This document shows positions 18,380 through 27,444 of a stretch of 64,000 nt of DNA, piece by piece. Origin of the DNA: an uncultured Lachnospiraceae bacterium (GTDB lineage: Bacteria > Bacillota > Clostridia > Lachnospirales > Lachnospiraceae); contig CALWPC010000032.1 in the NCBI GenBank assembly GCA_944383325.1, positions 124,001-188,000 on the forward strand, read 5' to 3'. The notes under the pieces were generated by a model. That model worked only from the letters and a program-made list of their open reading frames with translations, was not told the origin of the DNA and searched no databases. Position 1 is the first letter of the stretch; each line of letters opens with the position of its first letter. Both the position numbers and the translations under genes were made by a program.

Positions 18380-18408
18380 ATTGTACCATCTACACAAAAG
18401 AAGATCAA
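18380..18408 (-). promoter_or_regulatory. Promoter of the pectate lyase gene
   Basis: On the minus strand TTGATC (18408-18403), 17-bp spacer, TACAAT (18385-18380) with an extended TGG before the -10. It gives a leader of about 130 nt before the TTG start. Confidence 0.65.
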
Positions 18409-18521
18409 TCAACCTTCGAGAGATTGTCGAAATGCAACAAACCGAAATTTGTTTCTTTTTGTTACCGGTCAATTAGCAACAACTTTGAGCCCGACCGGCG
18501 GATCGGATTGTACAGCTTTCC

Positions 18522-18550
18522 TTGCGCTTTTCAAGCGCATATGTTAAAAT
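18522..18550 (+). promoter_or_regulatory. Promoter of the alarmone synthetase gene
   Basis: TTGCGC (18522-18527), 17-bp spacer, TAAAAT (18545-18550). The -35 region lies in a GCGCTT-TTC-AAGCGC palindrome, a possible regulator site. Confidence 0.55.
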
Positions 18551-18583
18551 TTGAGAAAAGTTCAGTAAAAGGGGAGAACGCAA

Positions 18584-19273
18584 ATGAGCGATACGGCAGA
18601 ACGCCATGATGAAGTGGATGAATGGACCCGCACAATGCTCATCTATAAATCTGCACTGAAGAGCATCAATACGAGACTGGATATATTAAGTGATGAATTT
18701 CGCCATGTTCATCAGTACAATCCGATTGAACATATTAAATCGAGGATCAAAACTCCCGAAAGTATTGTCAAAAAACTGCACCGGTATGAAAAAGACGTGA
18801 CGATTTCCGATATGGTCGCGTATGTCAACGACATTGCAGGCATACGTATTATCTGTTCCTTTATCCCGGATATTTACCGTATCGCGGGCATGATTGAAAA
18901 TCAGAGCGACATTAAAATACTAAATGTCAAAGATTATATTCAATCTCCCAAACCAAACGGCTATAGAAGCTACCATATGCTGGTGACCATTCCGGTTTTC
19001 CTCTCCGACGAAAAACTGGAAACGAAGGTGGAAATCCAGATCCGCACCATTGCAATGGACTTCTGGGCAAGCCTGGAACATAAAATTCACTATAAATTTA
19101 AAGGAAACGCCCCTGACTCCATGTGGAGCGATCTCAAGGACTGTGCAGATATGGTGTCGCTTCTTGATCAGCGTATGCAAGCCCTCAATGATACCATTCT
19201 CCACACGTCCGCTCCGCACGCAGAATCAGACCACAGCAAGATTGAACAGGAAATCGAACGATTATCTGTATAA
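18584..19273 (+). CDS. Small alarmone synthetase, (p)ppGpp synthetase RelQ-like
   Basis: 229 residues consisting of a single RelA/SpoT synthetase domain without hydrolase, TGS or ACT domains. Visible motifs are IKTPESIVKKLHRYEK (GTP/ATP-binding), VNDIAGIRIICSF (catalytic Asp), SPKPNGYRSYHMLV and VEIQIRTIAMDFWASLEHKI (catalytic Glu in EIQIRT). It transfers pyrophosphate from ATP to GDP/GTP in the cytosol. The ATG follows GGGGAG at 7 nt. It converges with an HD-domain hydrolase gene. Confidence 0.92.
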   Translation: MSDTAERHDEVDEWTRTMLIYKSALKSINTRLDILSDEFRHVHQYNPIEHIKSRIKTPESIVKKLHRYEKDVTISDMVAYVNDIAGIRIICSFIPDIYRIAGMIENQSDIKILNVKDYIQSPKPNGYRSYHMLVTIPVFLSDEKLETKVEIQIRTIAMDFWASLEHKIHYKFKGNAPDSMWSDLKDCADMVSLLDQRMQALNDTILHTSAPHAESDHSKIEQEIERLSV

Positions 19274-19274
19274 T

Positions 19275-19310
19275 CCCTGCGGTCTGACGCCGCCTTATGC
19301 GGGCTTTTTG
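19275..19310 (+). terminator. Probable terminator of the alarmone synthetase gene
   Basis: Short GC-rich hairpin (CCGC-CTTAT-GCGG) followed by GCTTTTTG just after the stop codon. The stem is only four clear base pairs, so support is moderate. Confidence 0.5.
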
Positions 19311-19327
19311 CACCTGAGATACGCTAG

Positions 19328-19819
19328 TTACTCAGAAACATATATGGCTTTGAGCAGTTCGATGCCGGTCTTCGTCCGAAACAGAAGGTTCATCGTATTC
19401 GCAATATTTTCCGCCGAATAGCTGCTCTCATCCGCATTGACCAAATAGTCCGCCTCGAGCAGAATCTGATAATCAATGCCGTCGACAGCGTCCGGCGTAT
19501 GATGGTGTCCTACAAGAAACACCACCCGTTTTCGCATCTCTTCAGGCAGATCCATATCCTTTAAAAATTCTTCTGTAAGAGGCATCCCCTCCTCTTCCTG
19601 CTTCTTTCCATTGGTATTGCCATACTTTTCACGGCAGAGCGGACACGCAATGTCATGGACAATCGCTGCGATTTCCAATGTCTGCTGCAGTTCTCGGTTC
19701 AGTCCTTCACATTCCCCGATCATTTTGGCGAACGCATAAACCTTCATAAAATGATTGATGTCATGCCGGTTTCCCTCGGAATACGCAACCATCTTTTTCA
19801 TAATTTCAGCAACATTCAT
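19328..19819 (-). CDS. HD-domain phosphohydrolase
   Basis: 163 residues. The metal-binding HD motifs are visible: RHDINHFMKVYAF (first His), IAAIVHDIACPLC (HD pair), LVGHHHTPD and ILLEADYLVNADE (last Asp). Such stand-alone HD proteins are predicted metal-dependent phosphohydrolases; the substrate is unknown. It is the last gene after the Bce-type operon (54 bp after the permease stop) and faces the alarmone synthetase. Confidence 0.85.
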   Translation of the reverse strand: MNVAEIMKKMVAYSEGNRHDINHFMKVYAFAKMIGECEGLNRELQQTLEIAAIVHDIACPLCREKYGNTNGKKQEEEGMPLTEEFLKDMDLPEEMRKRVVFLVGHHHTPDAVDGIDYQILLEADYLVNADESSYSAENIANTMNLLFRTKTGIELLKAIYVSE

Positions 19820-19873
19820 ATTCCCTACCTTCTTTCGTATAAGTCATCCGCCCGCAATATGGCAAGCAACGGC

Positions 19874-21895
19874 CTAATCGGCACTCTGTCCGTTGACGAT
19901 GCGATAATATGCGCGGGACGTAAGCACATACATTATAACATAAAACACCGCAAAAAGAAGCGCGCACAATACGGTCACACCGATTAACAGTCCCACATTG
20001 CTCATGGCAAATGCGAGCAAAATTTTTCGTATCAGCGGAAAAGCAAATCCGAGATGCACGCAGGCGAGCAAAAGCGGGAGAAAAAATACCATAAGCACCT
20101 GCGAATTAATACTCCTCTTAATCTCACGCTCCGTCATCCCCACCTTTTTCATAATTGCAAACCGCGACTGATCCTCATATCCCTCACACACCTGCTTGTA
20201 ATACATAATCAGCGCAACAGCGCAGACAAACACAACGGCCAGAAGAATGCCGAGCAAAAACAGTCCGCCAAATGTTCCGTAAAAGCTTTCCCTCTCCCAT
20301 TCTGCCACCTCAATCGCCACGTCGGGAAAAGCCGGATCTGCTTCTGCCGCAGCGCTGACAGCGTCCATAAGCGACTCTCCTACCTCGTTTTGTTTTTCCG
20401 CGCTGCCCGGCACGTCAAACGCATCATAGGCACACACATCCGAGGCATTTTCGCCGTAAATCTGCCGCTGTACAACATCAATCCGTTCCACGACCTGCAT
20501 ATCCGTGACAAACACATAGAGCGAATTCAGGATATTTACCGCATCCTCGCCTTTCCTAAGAAACTCGTCTGTTCTCTCGCGGATTACAAGCGGCTCCATC
20601 CCCTCCAGAGTGATCTGCTCACCCGTAAACTCACCGGACGGGTCGTACAGCATCACCTCATCCTGTTCAAGGCTGATCTGTGTACCCATCTGCTCATTAT
20701 AATCCTCAATCGGAATAAAATTGATGACATACACGTCGCTGTAATCAAAAGTTTGCACCTTATCCGGATCCAGAATGAAATTTGCCCCGTTGTAATAACC
20801 GGAGACCGACAGATAGCGGTAATGAATCCTATTGTCGCCGGAGACACCGTTTTCCTGTCCGGTCTGCGAGATCATGGCTGAGACTGCATTGACATATTGC
20901 TCATCCGCAGATTCCGTCCGCACGGCAATGTCCCTCGGATACCGATTAGCCAGAATATCTTCCTCACCGGCAAACAGACAGGTCGTTGTGGAGACACAAA
21001 CCAGCACCATGATCGACAAGATGCAGATCGACGCCAGACCGGCTCCGTTTCGTTTCATACGGTAAGCCATCGAGGAAACTGCCACAAAATGATTGGTTTT
21101 ATAATAAAACTTTTTTCTTTTCTGAAGCAGGCGGCAGCACGCCACAGAGCCCGATATAAACAACAGATACGTAGCGACAATGACCATCAACACTGCCACA
21201 AAAAAGACAGTCAGAGCCTCAAGCGGATCCTCCACAGACACTGCGAGCACATACGCGCATACTAAAATAACAATGCCCAAAACGGCAAAGACCCAGTTTG
21301 CCTTCGGGGGTTTTTCTCCCTGATTCTCACTTCGAAGCAATTCCACCGGTTTGGCCATCTGAACCTGACGCATTGTATTGAGCAAAAGAAGCAAAAAAAT
21401 GCCGGAAAATAACAACGCCGCATTCCCTACTCCTGTCCAGTCCACCGCAAATGTCAGCGTCTGGTCAGCTCCGAGCAGCCAGGCAACCAACAGCTCCACA
21501 ATTTTTGAGAACAATATGCCGCATGCCAATCCGCCGATGACCGATACCAACAACAGCATCACCGTCTCATACAGTGTTGTGCGCATGAGATTCCCTTTGT
21601 CCATGCCGAGAACATTATAAAGACCGAACTCCTTTTTTCTACGGCGAATCAAAAACGAGTGCGTGTAAAACAGAAAAATAACAGCAAACACACTGATCAC
21701 GCCGGTTCCCAGTGAAAGCATCCCCTGTACATCCTCTCCGCCGCGCATTTGCCCGATGGTCTCCTCATGCGACAAATACATGACTATATAGTACATCATA
21801 ACCATCCCGATACTGGTAAGACTGAACGGAATATACAGCTTGCGATTTTTGACGATGCCAGAAAACGCCAGTTTGAAATAAAAAACATTGCTCAT
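19874..21895 (-). CDS. ABC transporter permease, BceB/FtsX type
   Basis: 673 residues with a FtsX-like architecture: about ten membrane segments and a large extracellular domain of about 200 residues (roughly 305-540), the hallmark of BceB-type peptide-antibiotic sensors and detoxifiers. The ATG overlaps the stop of the ATP-binding gene by 4 bp. With BceA-type ATPase, histidine kinase and response regulator just upstream it forms a complete Bce module that senses and resists antimicrobial peptides or lipid-II binders. The actual inducer is not visible. Confidence 0.9.
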   Translation of the reverse strand: MSNVFYFKLAFSGIVKNRKLYIPFSLTSIGMVMMYYIVMYLSHEETIGQMRGGEDVQGMLSLGTGVISVFAVIFLFYTHSFLIRRRKKEFGLYNVLGMDKGNLMRTTLYETVMLLLVSVIGGLACGILFSKIVELLVAWLLGADQTLTFAVDWTGVGNAALLFSGIFLLLLLNTMRQVQMAKPVELLRSENQGEKPPKANWVFAVLGIVILVCAYVLAVSVEDPLEALTVFFVAVLMVIVATYLLFISGSVACCRLLQKRKKFYYKTNHFVAVSSMAYRMKRNGAGLASICILSIMVLVCVSTTTCLFAGEEDILANRYPRDIAVRTESADEQYVNAVSAMISQTGQENGVSGDNRIHYRYLSVSGYYNGANFILDPDKVQTFDYSDVYVINFIPIEDYNEQMGTQISLEQDEVMLYDPSGEFTGEQITLEGMEPLVIRERTDEFLRKGEDAVNILNSLYVFVTDMQVVERIDVVQRQIYGENASDVCAYDAFDVPGSAEKQNEVGESLMDAVSAAAEADPAFPDVAIEVAEWERESFYGTFGGLFLLGILLAVVFVCAVALIMYYKQVCEGYEDQSRFAIMKKVGMTEREIKRSINSQVLMVFFLPLLLACVHLGFAFPLIRKILLAFAMSNVGLLIGVTVLCALLFAVFYVIMYVLTSRAYYRIVNGQSAD

Positions 21896-22656
21896 GACCG
21901 CTCACCTCCTGTCGTCAGCATGGTCAGCGTATCTGAGATTTTCTGATACATTTCCTCACTGGTCAGATCGCCGCGGTACATCTGATGATAAACTTCCCCA
22001 TCCTTAATAAACAGCACGCGGCTTGCCGTACTGGCCGCTTTAATCGAGTGTGTAACCATCAAAATGGTCTGACCGCTTTTGTGAATTGCCTCAAACAGCC
22101 GAAGCAGCTCATCGCTCGCCCTGGAATCAAGCGCACCCGTCGGCTCATCTGCAAGAATCAGTTTCGGGTTTGTGATAATGGCGCGCGCCACAGCCGCACG
22201 CTGCTTTTGCCCGCCGGAAACTTCATACGGATACTTCTGCAAAATGTCGCTGATACCTAGAGACTTCGCAATCGGCACAAGCCGTTTCTGCATTTCATGA
22301 AACGGCTTCCCGGCCAGTACGAGGGGCAAAAAGATATTATCCTGAAGTGAAAACGTATCAAGCAAATTAAATTCCTGAAAAACAAATCCCAGATGCCTGC
22401 GCCGAAACTCCGCCATTTTGGACTCAGGAACTGCAACCAGATTTTTCCCCTCCAGGTACACGGTTCCCGACGTCGGCCGGTCAAGCGCTGCCAGAATATT
22501 CAAAAGCGTTGTTTTTCCAGAGCCGCTCTCTCCCATAATCGCAACATACTCGCCCTCTTCCACATCAAACGTCACATCCGAAAGCGCCTGCACCTTATTG
22601 CCTCCAAATCGTGTTGTGTAAATCTTTTTCAGATTGTTGACTTCCAAAATCGCCAT
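21892..22656 (-). CDS. ABC transporter ATP-binding protein, BceA type
   Basis: 254 residues of the MacB/LolD/BceA class: Walker A GESGSGKTT, Q-loop VFQEFNLLDTFSLQ, signature VSGGQKQRAA, Walker B LILADEPTGALD and H-loop VTHS. It powers the BceB-type permease encoded directly downstream with a 4-bp overlap. A dyad TTACA-N4-TGTCA lies upstream at 22796-22809, where a BceR-type regulator would bind. Confidence 0.93.
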   Translation of the reverse strand: MAILEVNNLKKIYTTRFGGNKVQALSDVTFDVEEGEYVAIMGESGSGKTTLLNILAALDRPTSGTVYLEGKNLVAVPESKMAEFRRRHLGFVFQEFNLLDTFSLQDNIFLPLVLAGKPFHEMQKRLVPIAKSLGISDILQKYPYEVSGGQKQRAAVARAIITNPKLILADEPTGALDSRASDELLRLFEAIHKSGQTILMVTHSIKAASTASRVLFIKDGEVYHQMYRGDLTSEEMYQKISDTLTMLTTGGERS

Positions 22657-22795
22657 ATCTTCTCATTCTCCTCATCATCAATTTTTGTAAACTAACACCT
22701 CTGTCGCCTTTGCATCATCAACTGAGGATAATGAAATGATAACAAACAGGGGAAGTTGCCGCCATCGTTCTGACTTACAAATTCCCCTGCAAACC

Positions 22796-22809
22796 TTACA
22801 CTTTTGTCA
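22796..22809. promoter_or_regulatory. Putative BceR-type operator
   Basis: TTACA-CTTT-TGTCA inverted repeat in the 177-bp gap between the kinase and the ATP-binding gene. The same gap also holds CAGGGGAA and TTCCCCTG arms about 40 bp apart. Assignment is by analogy to Bce regulon sites. Confidence 0.45.
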
Positions 22810-22833
22810 CATATCATTCAACACCGTCTCCAT

Positions 22834-23820
22834 TTATTCAAGCCACAGCCGCCGCCCTGCAAGACCGATGCATACGGTTGTCCCTTTGCCCAACACCGAT
22901 TCCACACAAATAGTATGCCCCAGATTCTTACAAATGCGGCTGCACAAATATAACCCGATACCGCTCGCTTTCTGTTCGTACCTTCCGTTGAGTCCGGTAA
23001 ACCCTTTCTCGAAAATGCGGGGCAAATCCTCCTTTGCAATACCAACTCCCGTATCTGAAATACAAAGTGTCATTTCTTCTTTCATCCGAATGGTGACGCT
23101 CCCGCCCTCGGGCGTATATTTCAGCGCATTGGACAGCACCTGCTCCAACACAAAAAGCAACCATTTTTCATCTGTGAGCACACGGGCAGAAATCGGTAAT
23201 AACTGTAAGGAAATTTTTCGGCGTATAAAGGAAGACGCATAAGTCTTTACCGCCTGACGGACAAGCCGTTCAAGCTCCACTTCCCGAAACACATAATCCG
23301 TCGTCTCCGCATCCAGACGCAGATAAGTCATGACCATGCCGACATACTGTTCAATCCGCTGCAATTCCTCTAACAGCTCACGATTATTCTCCCGGAAGCT
23401 GCTCTGCAGCAACAGTCGCATCGCCGCAATAGGAGTCTTAATCTGATGCGCCCAGATCGAATAGTATTCGGTCAGCCCTTTATAGCGGCTGTCTAGCTGC
23501 TCAACCAATCTGGCCCGATCCTCCGCCAACACAACAAGCAGCTGCTGATAGTCCCGCTCAATGATGTTGCTTCCGCTCGGCGGAAGATCTGCGAGCGAAT
23601 CCATAATACTCCCCTGCATCTTCTGCAGAACTCTGTGTTTGCGGTAAAAAGAAAGAAAATCTATGCACAGAAAAAGAATGCAAAAAAATAAACAAACTAA
23701 AAACGCATATCCCACTGCAGCCAACGGAAGCCGAAACAACGCTACAACCGCTGCTAAGATTGCAGCGCAAAACAAAAAAACTGCAATAGATCTCCACTTG
23801 CTTTTCAGGTAAGCAAGCAT
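22834..23820 (-). CDS. Intramembrane-sensing histidine kinase, BceS type
   Basis: About 328 residues from ATG 23820: two close membrane segments (about residues 11-50) with almost no extracellular loop, then the dimerisation His motif YSIWAHQIKTPIAAMRLLLQ, and the ATPase domain with N box (EQVLSNALKYTPEGG), G1 (ISDTGVGIAKEDL) and G2 (ASGIGLYLC). An alternative TTG start at 23868 would overlap the response regulator stop. Such kinases sense through the BceAB transporter encoded downstream. Confidence 0.88.
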   Translation of the reverse strand: MLAYLKSKWRSIAVFLFCAAILAAVVALFRLPLAAVGYAFLVCLFFCILFLCIDFLSFYRKHRVLQKMQGSIMDSLADLPPSGSNIIERDYQQLLVVLAEDRARLVEQLDSRYKGLTEYYSIWAHQIKTPIAAMRLLLQSSFRENNRELLEELQRIEQYVGMVMTYLRLDAETTDYVFREVELERLVRQAVKTYASSFIRRKISLQLLPISARVLTDEKWLLFVLEQVLSNALKYTPEGGSVTIRMKEEMTLCISDTGVGIAKEDLPRIFEKGFTGLNGRYEQKASGIGLYLCSRICKNLGHTICVESVLGKGTTVCIGLAGRRLWLE

Positions 23821-23857
23821 CAGCTTACATCCGTCCAACCACCTGCCATTTGGCTGT

Positions 23858-24532
23858 TCACTGTTCAATCAGATACCCCATTCCTTTCTTAGTCACTATA
23901 AAATCATGCAGCCCCGCCTGTTCCAACTTATTCCGCAGCCGCCCTACATTGACCGTCAGCGTATTTTCATCCACAAAATCATCCGATTCCCACAAATACT
24001 GCATTAACGCATCTCTCGATACCACACGGCCTTTATTTTCCATCAGCAGACGCAAAATTTTGTACTCATTTTTTGTAAGATGCAGATGCTCCCCCTCATA
24101 AGTCAGTGTCGCATCTGCCATGTTCAAAACTGCTCCCCGATGTGCGAGCAGCTCGGTCTGTTCCTTAAACTCATAAGTCCGCCGCAAGATAGACTGAATT
24201 TTAACAATAAGCACATTTAAGTCGAACGGTTTAGCAATAAAATCATCCGCCCCCATATTAATCGCCATCACGATATTCATATTATCCGAAGCCGACGAGA
24301 TAAATATAATCGGAACCTTTGAAATACGGCGAATCTCACTGCACCAGTGATAGCCATTGTAGAAAGGCAGTGAAATATCAAGCAGAACAAGCTGCGGGCT
24401 TTGCCTTAAAAACTCCTCCAAAATATGCTGAAAATCTGTCGCGCAAAACGCCTCCATACCCCAGCCGTTTAACGAGCTCTGAATGGTCTCCGCTATCGTC
24501 CGGTCATCTTCCACAATAAAAATACGATACAA
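23858..24532 (-). CDS. OmpR/PhoB-family response regulator, BceR type
   Basis: About 224 residues from TTG 24532 (MYRIFIVEDD), which has GGAGGGG 8 nt upstream; an upstream in-frame start at 24580 has no such site. The receiver domain has the acidic pair VEDD, the phospho-acceptor Asp in LVLLDISLPF and the Lys in FIAKPF. The C-terminal winged helix ends VGRLRNKLEQAGLHDFIVTK. It is the first gene of the regulator-kinase-ABC unit. Confidence 0.92.
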   Translation of the reverse strand: MYRIFIVEDDRTIAETIQSSLNGWGMEAFCATDFQHILEEFLRQSPQLVLLDISLPFYNGYHWCSEIRRISKVPIIFISSASDNMNIVMAINMGADDFIAKPFDLNVLIVKIQSILRRTYEFKEQTELLAHRGAVLNMADATLTYEGEHLHLTKNEYKILRLLMENKGRVVSRDALMQYLWESDDFVDENTLTVNVGRLRNKLEQAGLHDFIVTKKGMGYLIEQ

Positions 24533-24582
24533 GGTATTATCCCCTCCTGATTGATAAATACAAGGATGCCGCGCAAACACAA

Positions 24583-24608
24583 GTGTCCCATGCCATCACA
24601 TGGGACAC
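24583..24608. terminator. Hairpin between the esterase gene and the response regulator gene
   Basis: GTGTCCCATG and CATGGGACAC pair perfectly over 10 bp around CCATCA. It lies just after the esterase stop on the minus strand; the following U-tract is weak (TTGTGTTTG). Confidence 0.55.
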
Positions 24609-24621
24609 CGGTATTTTCATT

Positions 24622-25470
24622 TTATTTCAGATAAGCGGATAAAGACATATTTTGTTCCCGGATATTCTCCGCAATTCGTTTCGCAAGCTCTGCTGCGCCT
24701 GCCGCATTAAAGTGACCGTCTTCCTCGCCTTCGGCATTCACTCCGTGAAACTGCTGCACTTTATCTGCACCAATCTCTTCATACCATTGTTCCGTAATCT
24801 CAAACAGATCAATGCAATAAATGGAAATCCCCTGCTGCGCATACTCTTCAACCAACGTATAAATGGCATTCACATAAGGTGTTTGCGTCTCTACGGTGTG
24901 CCCCTCGTCTTTATTGAAAAAATTACGTGTCACCGGAGTCATCAGCACCGGCTGCACACCCGCCTCCAGAGCAGGTTCAATATAATCATGTTTCAGATAA
25001 TACTGAAACGATCCCTCCGTATCGGAAGATCCCTCTGGATCCGAATACAACTTATCATACTCCTCATGCTCATCATTCAATCCAAAAGCAATCAGCAGAC
25101 AGTCTCCGGCCTGCATCTTACTCATAATCGTCTTATAATTCGTCTCAATCGTATAACTTTTCGCACTGCGCCCCGAACGGGCTTCATTGTGTACCGTTGC
25201 ATTATCGGTCATGTAATCCGCCAAAAACTCCCCCCAACCAATAATGGGTTCTTCATACTCCGGCTGATCATGCGGCGACGCAATCGAATCGCCGGCAATC
25301 CAGACGACGCCGTTTGCCTCAAACGGATCCTCCGGCGCAGCCGTCGGCTCCTCGGTCTCGTTTGCCGCTTGATCACTCTGCTCGGTATCCGCTGCGCACC
25401 CCGCCGACAAACCGACAGCGCCCGCCATCAACAGCACACCAAATCCCATTGCCCACTTTTTTGCTCCCAT
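24622..25470 (-). CDS. Lipoprotein SGNH hydrolase, CE12-like (rhamnogalacturonan acetylesterase candidate)
   Basis: About 282 residues from ATG 25470 (GGGAGG 6 nt upstream). A lipoprotein signal ends at LSAGC, followed by an acidic Thr/Glu linker. The SGNH motifs are present: IAGDSIAS (catalytic Ser), ARSGRSAKSY (Gly block), AFGLND (Asn block; Leu instead of the usual His) and DGHFNAAG (catalytic Asp/His). CE12 enzymes remove acetyl groups from rhamnogalacturonan; that substrate is inferred from the pectin context and the neighbouring rhamnose-type microcompartment operon. Confidence 0.8.
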   Translation of the reverse strand: MGAKKWAMGFGVLLMAGAVGLSAGCAADTEQSDQAANETEEPTAAPEDPFEANGVVWIAGDSIASPHDQPEYEEPIIGWGEFLADYMTDNATVHNEARSGRSAKSYTIETNYKTIMSKMQAGDCLLIAFGLNDEHEEYDKLYSDPEGSSDTEGSFQYYLKHDYIEPALEAGVQPVLMTPVTRNFFNKDEGHTVETQTPYVNAIYTLVEEYAQQGISIYCIDLFEITEQWYEEIGADKVQQFHGVNAEGEEDGHFNAAGAAELAKRIAENIREQNMSLSAYLK

Positions 25471-25500
25471 GTTTAACCTCCCATTTGCCAATCGCTAATA

Positions 25501-25535
25501 TAAAAAGGGCAGAATCCGGCATTGGATTCCGCCCT
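25501..25535 (-). terminator. Terminator of the microcompartment operon
   Basis: On the minus strand, AGGGCGGAATCC and GGATTCTGCCCT pair around AATGCC with one wobble, followed by TTTTTA. Confidence 0.8.
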
Positions 25536-25542
25536 GTCTTTT

Positions 25543-26091
25543 CTAAACAAGCGTCATTACAAAATCCTTTGAAGGATTTGGAATCACGGCTGTGTCAATC
25601 AGATTGCCCTCCTCACCGATTTTAGCCGCCGCAGACTCTACCGCCTCACGTACAGCCGCTACGGTACCGGTTAAAAGCAGATACGACTTTCCACACATTC
25701 CGCGCGCCACACGAACCTCAAATAAATCCACCTGTGCCGTCTTGGCTGCATGATCCGCCGCCACAATAATCGAAGCCGCCGTAAACGATTCCACCACGCC
25801 GAGCGCCTGAATCGAATCGATCTCTGCCGTGCATGTGAGCGCCTTAAAAATCGACGGATGAGGATTGCCGAGTACAAAAGTGTCAATCAGCCCCTCTCCG
25901 TACTGCTTTTCAGCGGCGTCCGTCGCCGCGCGCACTGCGCTCAGATCACCAGAATACAGAACAATATATTTTCCGGGACATACGGTCTGCGCCTGAATCA
26001 GACTTACTTCTGCTGTCTTCACGATCAAGTCTGCTGCCTTGATACCAGTTGAGACAGTTTTGTATTCCACCATTCCAATTGCATTCTTCAT
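25543..26091 (-). CDS. pduT: Tandem-domain BMC shell protein, PduT-like (BMC-T)
   Basis: About 182 residues with two fused BMC domains (1-90 and 95-182). It forms trimeric shell tiles. The sequence TVCPGKYIVLYSG matches the PduT segment whose cysteine ligates a [4Fe-4S] cluster at the trimer pore, so electron transfer across the shell with the adjacent PduS-like flavoprotein is likely. Start at ATG 26091 (MKNAIGMVEY), 9 nt downstream of the pduS stop codon. It is the last gene of the operon. Confidence 0.9.
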   Translation of the reverse strand: MKNAIGMVEYKTVSTGIKAADLIVKTAEVSLIQAQTVCPGKYIVLYSGDLSAVRAATDAAEKQYGEGLIDTFVLGNPHPSIFKALTCTAEIDSIQALGVVESFTAASIIVAADHAAKTAQVDLFEVRVARGMCGKSYLLLTGTVAAVREAVESAAAKIGEEGNLIDTAVIPNPSKDFVMTLV

Positions 26092-26099
26092 CGTGAATC

Positions 26100-27428
26100 T
26101 CAACTCCTAATCATAATTGCCTGGTCGGTAACATCGGTTACTGTTCCAGAAATACTTGCGTGCAGACAGACTCCCAAAGCTCCCTCGGGAGGCTGTCCGA
26201 TCAACTGTCCCGCGCTCACCTGCTCGCCCTTCTTCACACAGGGAACACACGGAGCACCAATCGACTGACGCAGCGACAGGGTAACGCTCTCAAAATCCGT
26301 ATGCCTGCTTAGCGGAGCCGGCACATCAAAAGGCGCCAATCCCAAACGATGCACCAACCGGTGTTCCGGCACTTTGCGTTCTTCACGCATCGGATCAACC
26401 GGTTTCATCGGACGCTCAGGAGGCTTTACACCCGCCTGACGAAGCCCGCCCTTGTATTGATCCAGAAGACTTCTCGGAGACAGACTCTGATGACAGGAAT
26501 ACATTTCGCAAAGACCGCAGGAAACACAAAAGAAAGAATTCAAATATGTGTTGACCGAATCACCTGACGTCAGGCCGTTTGCCAACGCGCGCATGAATTC
26601 ATGCGGCTGAATCGCACCTCCGAGCAGATGACGCGGACACAGTGACGTACACATGGAACACTGTGAACACACACTCATCGCATTCCGAATATTAAACTTC
26701 GTCGTCATACGGCGTTTTGCAACCGGAGGACACGACGGCGGCAACACAAGAATTGCCTTTGTTGTCTTCGTGACAAGCTCGCTCTCCGTCACAATGCGGC
26801 CCGTCATCGGTCCGCCCATAATGATCGCATAGTCATCGTCCGTTGTTCCGCCCGCAAGCGCAATCATATCCGCTACCGTCACGCCAACCGGCACTTCCGC
26901 GGTAAGCGGCTGACGCACCAGTCCGGCAACGGTCACAAACTTTGTCGTCACGTTTTTCTGCTCAAACACTTTCCGATACACATTGAGCGCCGTCTCTACA
27001 TTGACGACCACACAGCCCACTACAATCGGAATTTTTCCCTGAGGAACCACTCTTCCGGTTGCCTCATAAATCAAAACCACTTCATCGCCGGCCGGATAAA
27101 CATCCGGCAAAATATGTATCCGCAGCTTCTGATATTCGCCGATACACGCCGAAATTGCATCAATAGAAGCCGTGTAGGACTTCTTTACTGCGATAATTCC
27201 CTCGTTAGCCCCGAGCGTCTCCACAAGCAGTTGCATACCGCCGAGTATTTCCCTGACATTTTGAATGAGAAGCTGACGGTCAACCTTTGTGAGCGGCTCG
27301 CACTCTGCCGCGTTCAAAAGCACCGTATCCGCATCTTCCGAGAGTTTTGCGTAAGTCGGAAAACCTGCGCCTCCCGCACCGACAACTCCGGCCTCCTGCA
27401 GGGCGCTTTTTAATTCGTTAATATTCAT
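26100..27428 (-). CDS. pduS: PduS/RnfC-like electron-transfer flavoprotein of the microcompartment
   Basis: About 442 residues. The N-terminal RnfC/NuoF-like part has the nucleotide-binding GVVGAGGAGFPTYAK, then an SLBB domain, two 4Fe-4S clusters (CSQCSMCTSLCP and CVSCGLCEMYSCH) and a C-terminal barrel-sandwich domain. Family members oxidise NADH inside BMCs and pass electrons out, probably through PduT. No cobalamin enzyme is encoded nearby, so a cobalamin-reductase role is doubtful here and NAD recycling more likely. Start at ATG 27428. Confidence 0.9.
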   Translation of the reverse strand: MNINELKSALQEAGVVGAGGAGFPTYAKLSEDADTVLLNAAECEPLTKVDRQLLIQNVREILGGMQLLVETLGANEGIIAVKKSYTASIDAISACIGEYQKLRIHILPDVYPAGDEVVLIYEATGRVVPQGKIPIVVGCVVVNVETALNVYRKVFEQKNVTTKFVTVAGLVRQPLTAEVPVGVTVADMIALAGGTTDDDYAIIMGGPMTGRIVTESELVTKTTKAILVLPPSCPPVAKRRMTTKFNIRNAMSVCSQCSMCTSLCPRHLLGGAIQPHEFMRALANGLTSGDSVNTYLNSFFCVSCGLCEMYSCHQSLSPRSLLDQYKGGLRQAGVKPPERPMKPVDPMREERKVPEHRLVHRLGLAPFDVPAPLSRHTDFESVTLSLRQSIGAPCVPCVKKGEQVSAGQLIGQPPEGALGVCLHASISGTVTDVTDQAIMIRS

Positions 27429-27444
27429 ACTCAATCACGCCTAT

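Noticed and set aside
18370-18400. Third copy of the 80-bp repeat suggested by ATTGTACCATCT
   Set aside because: Only the 12-bp end matches; it is explained as the TGGTACAAT extended -10 of the pectate lyase promoter.
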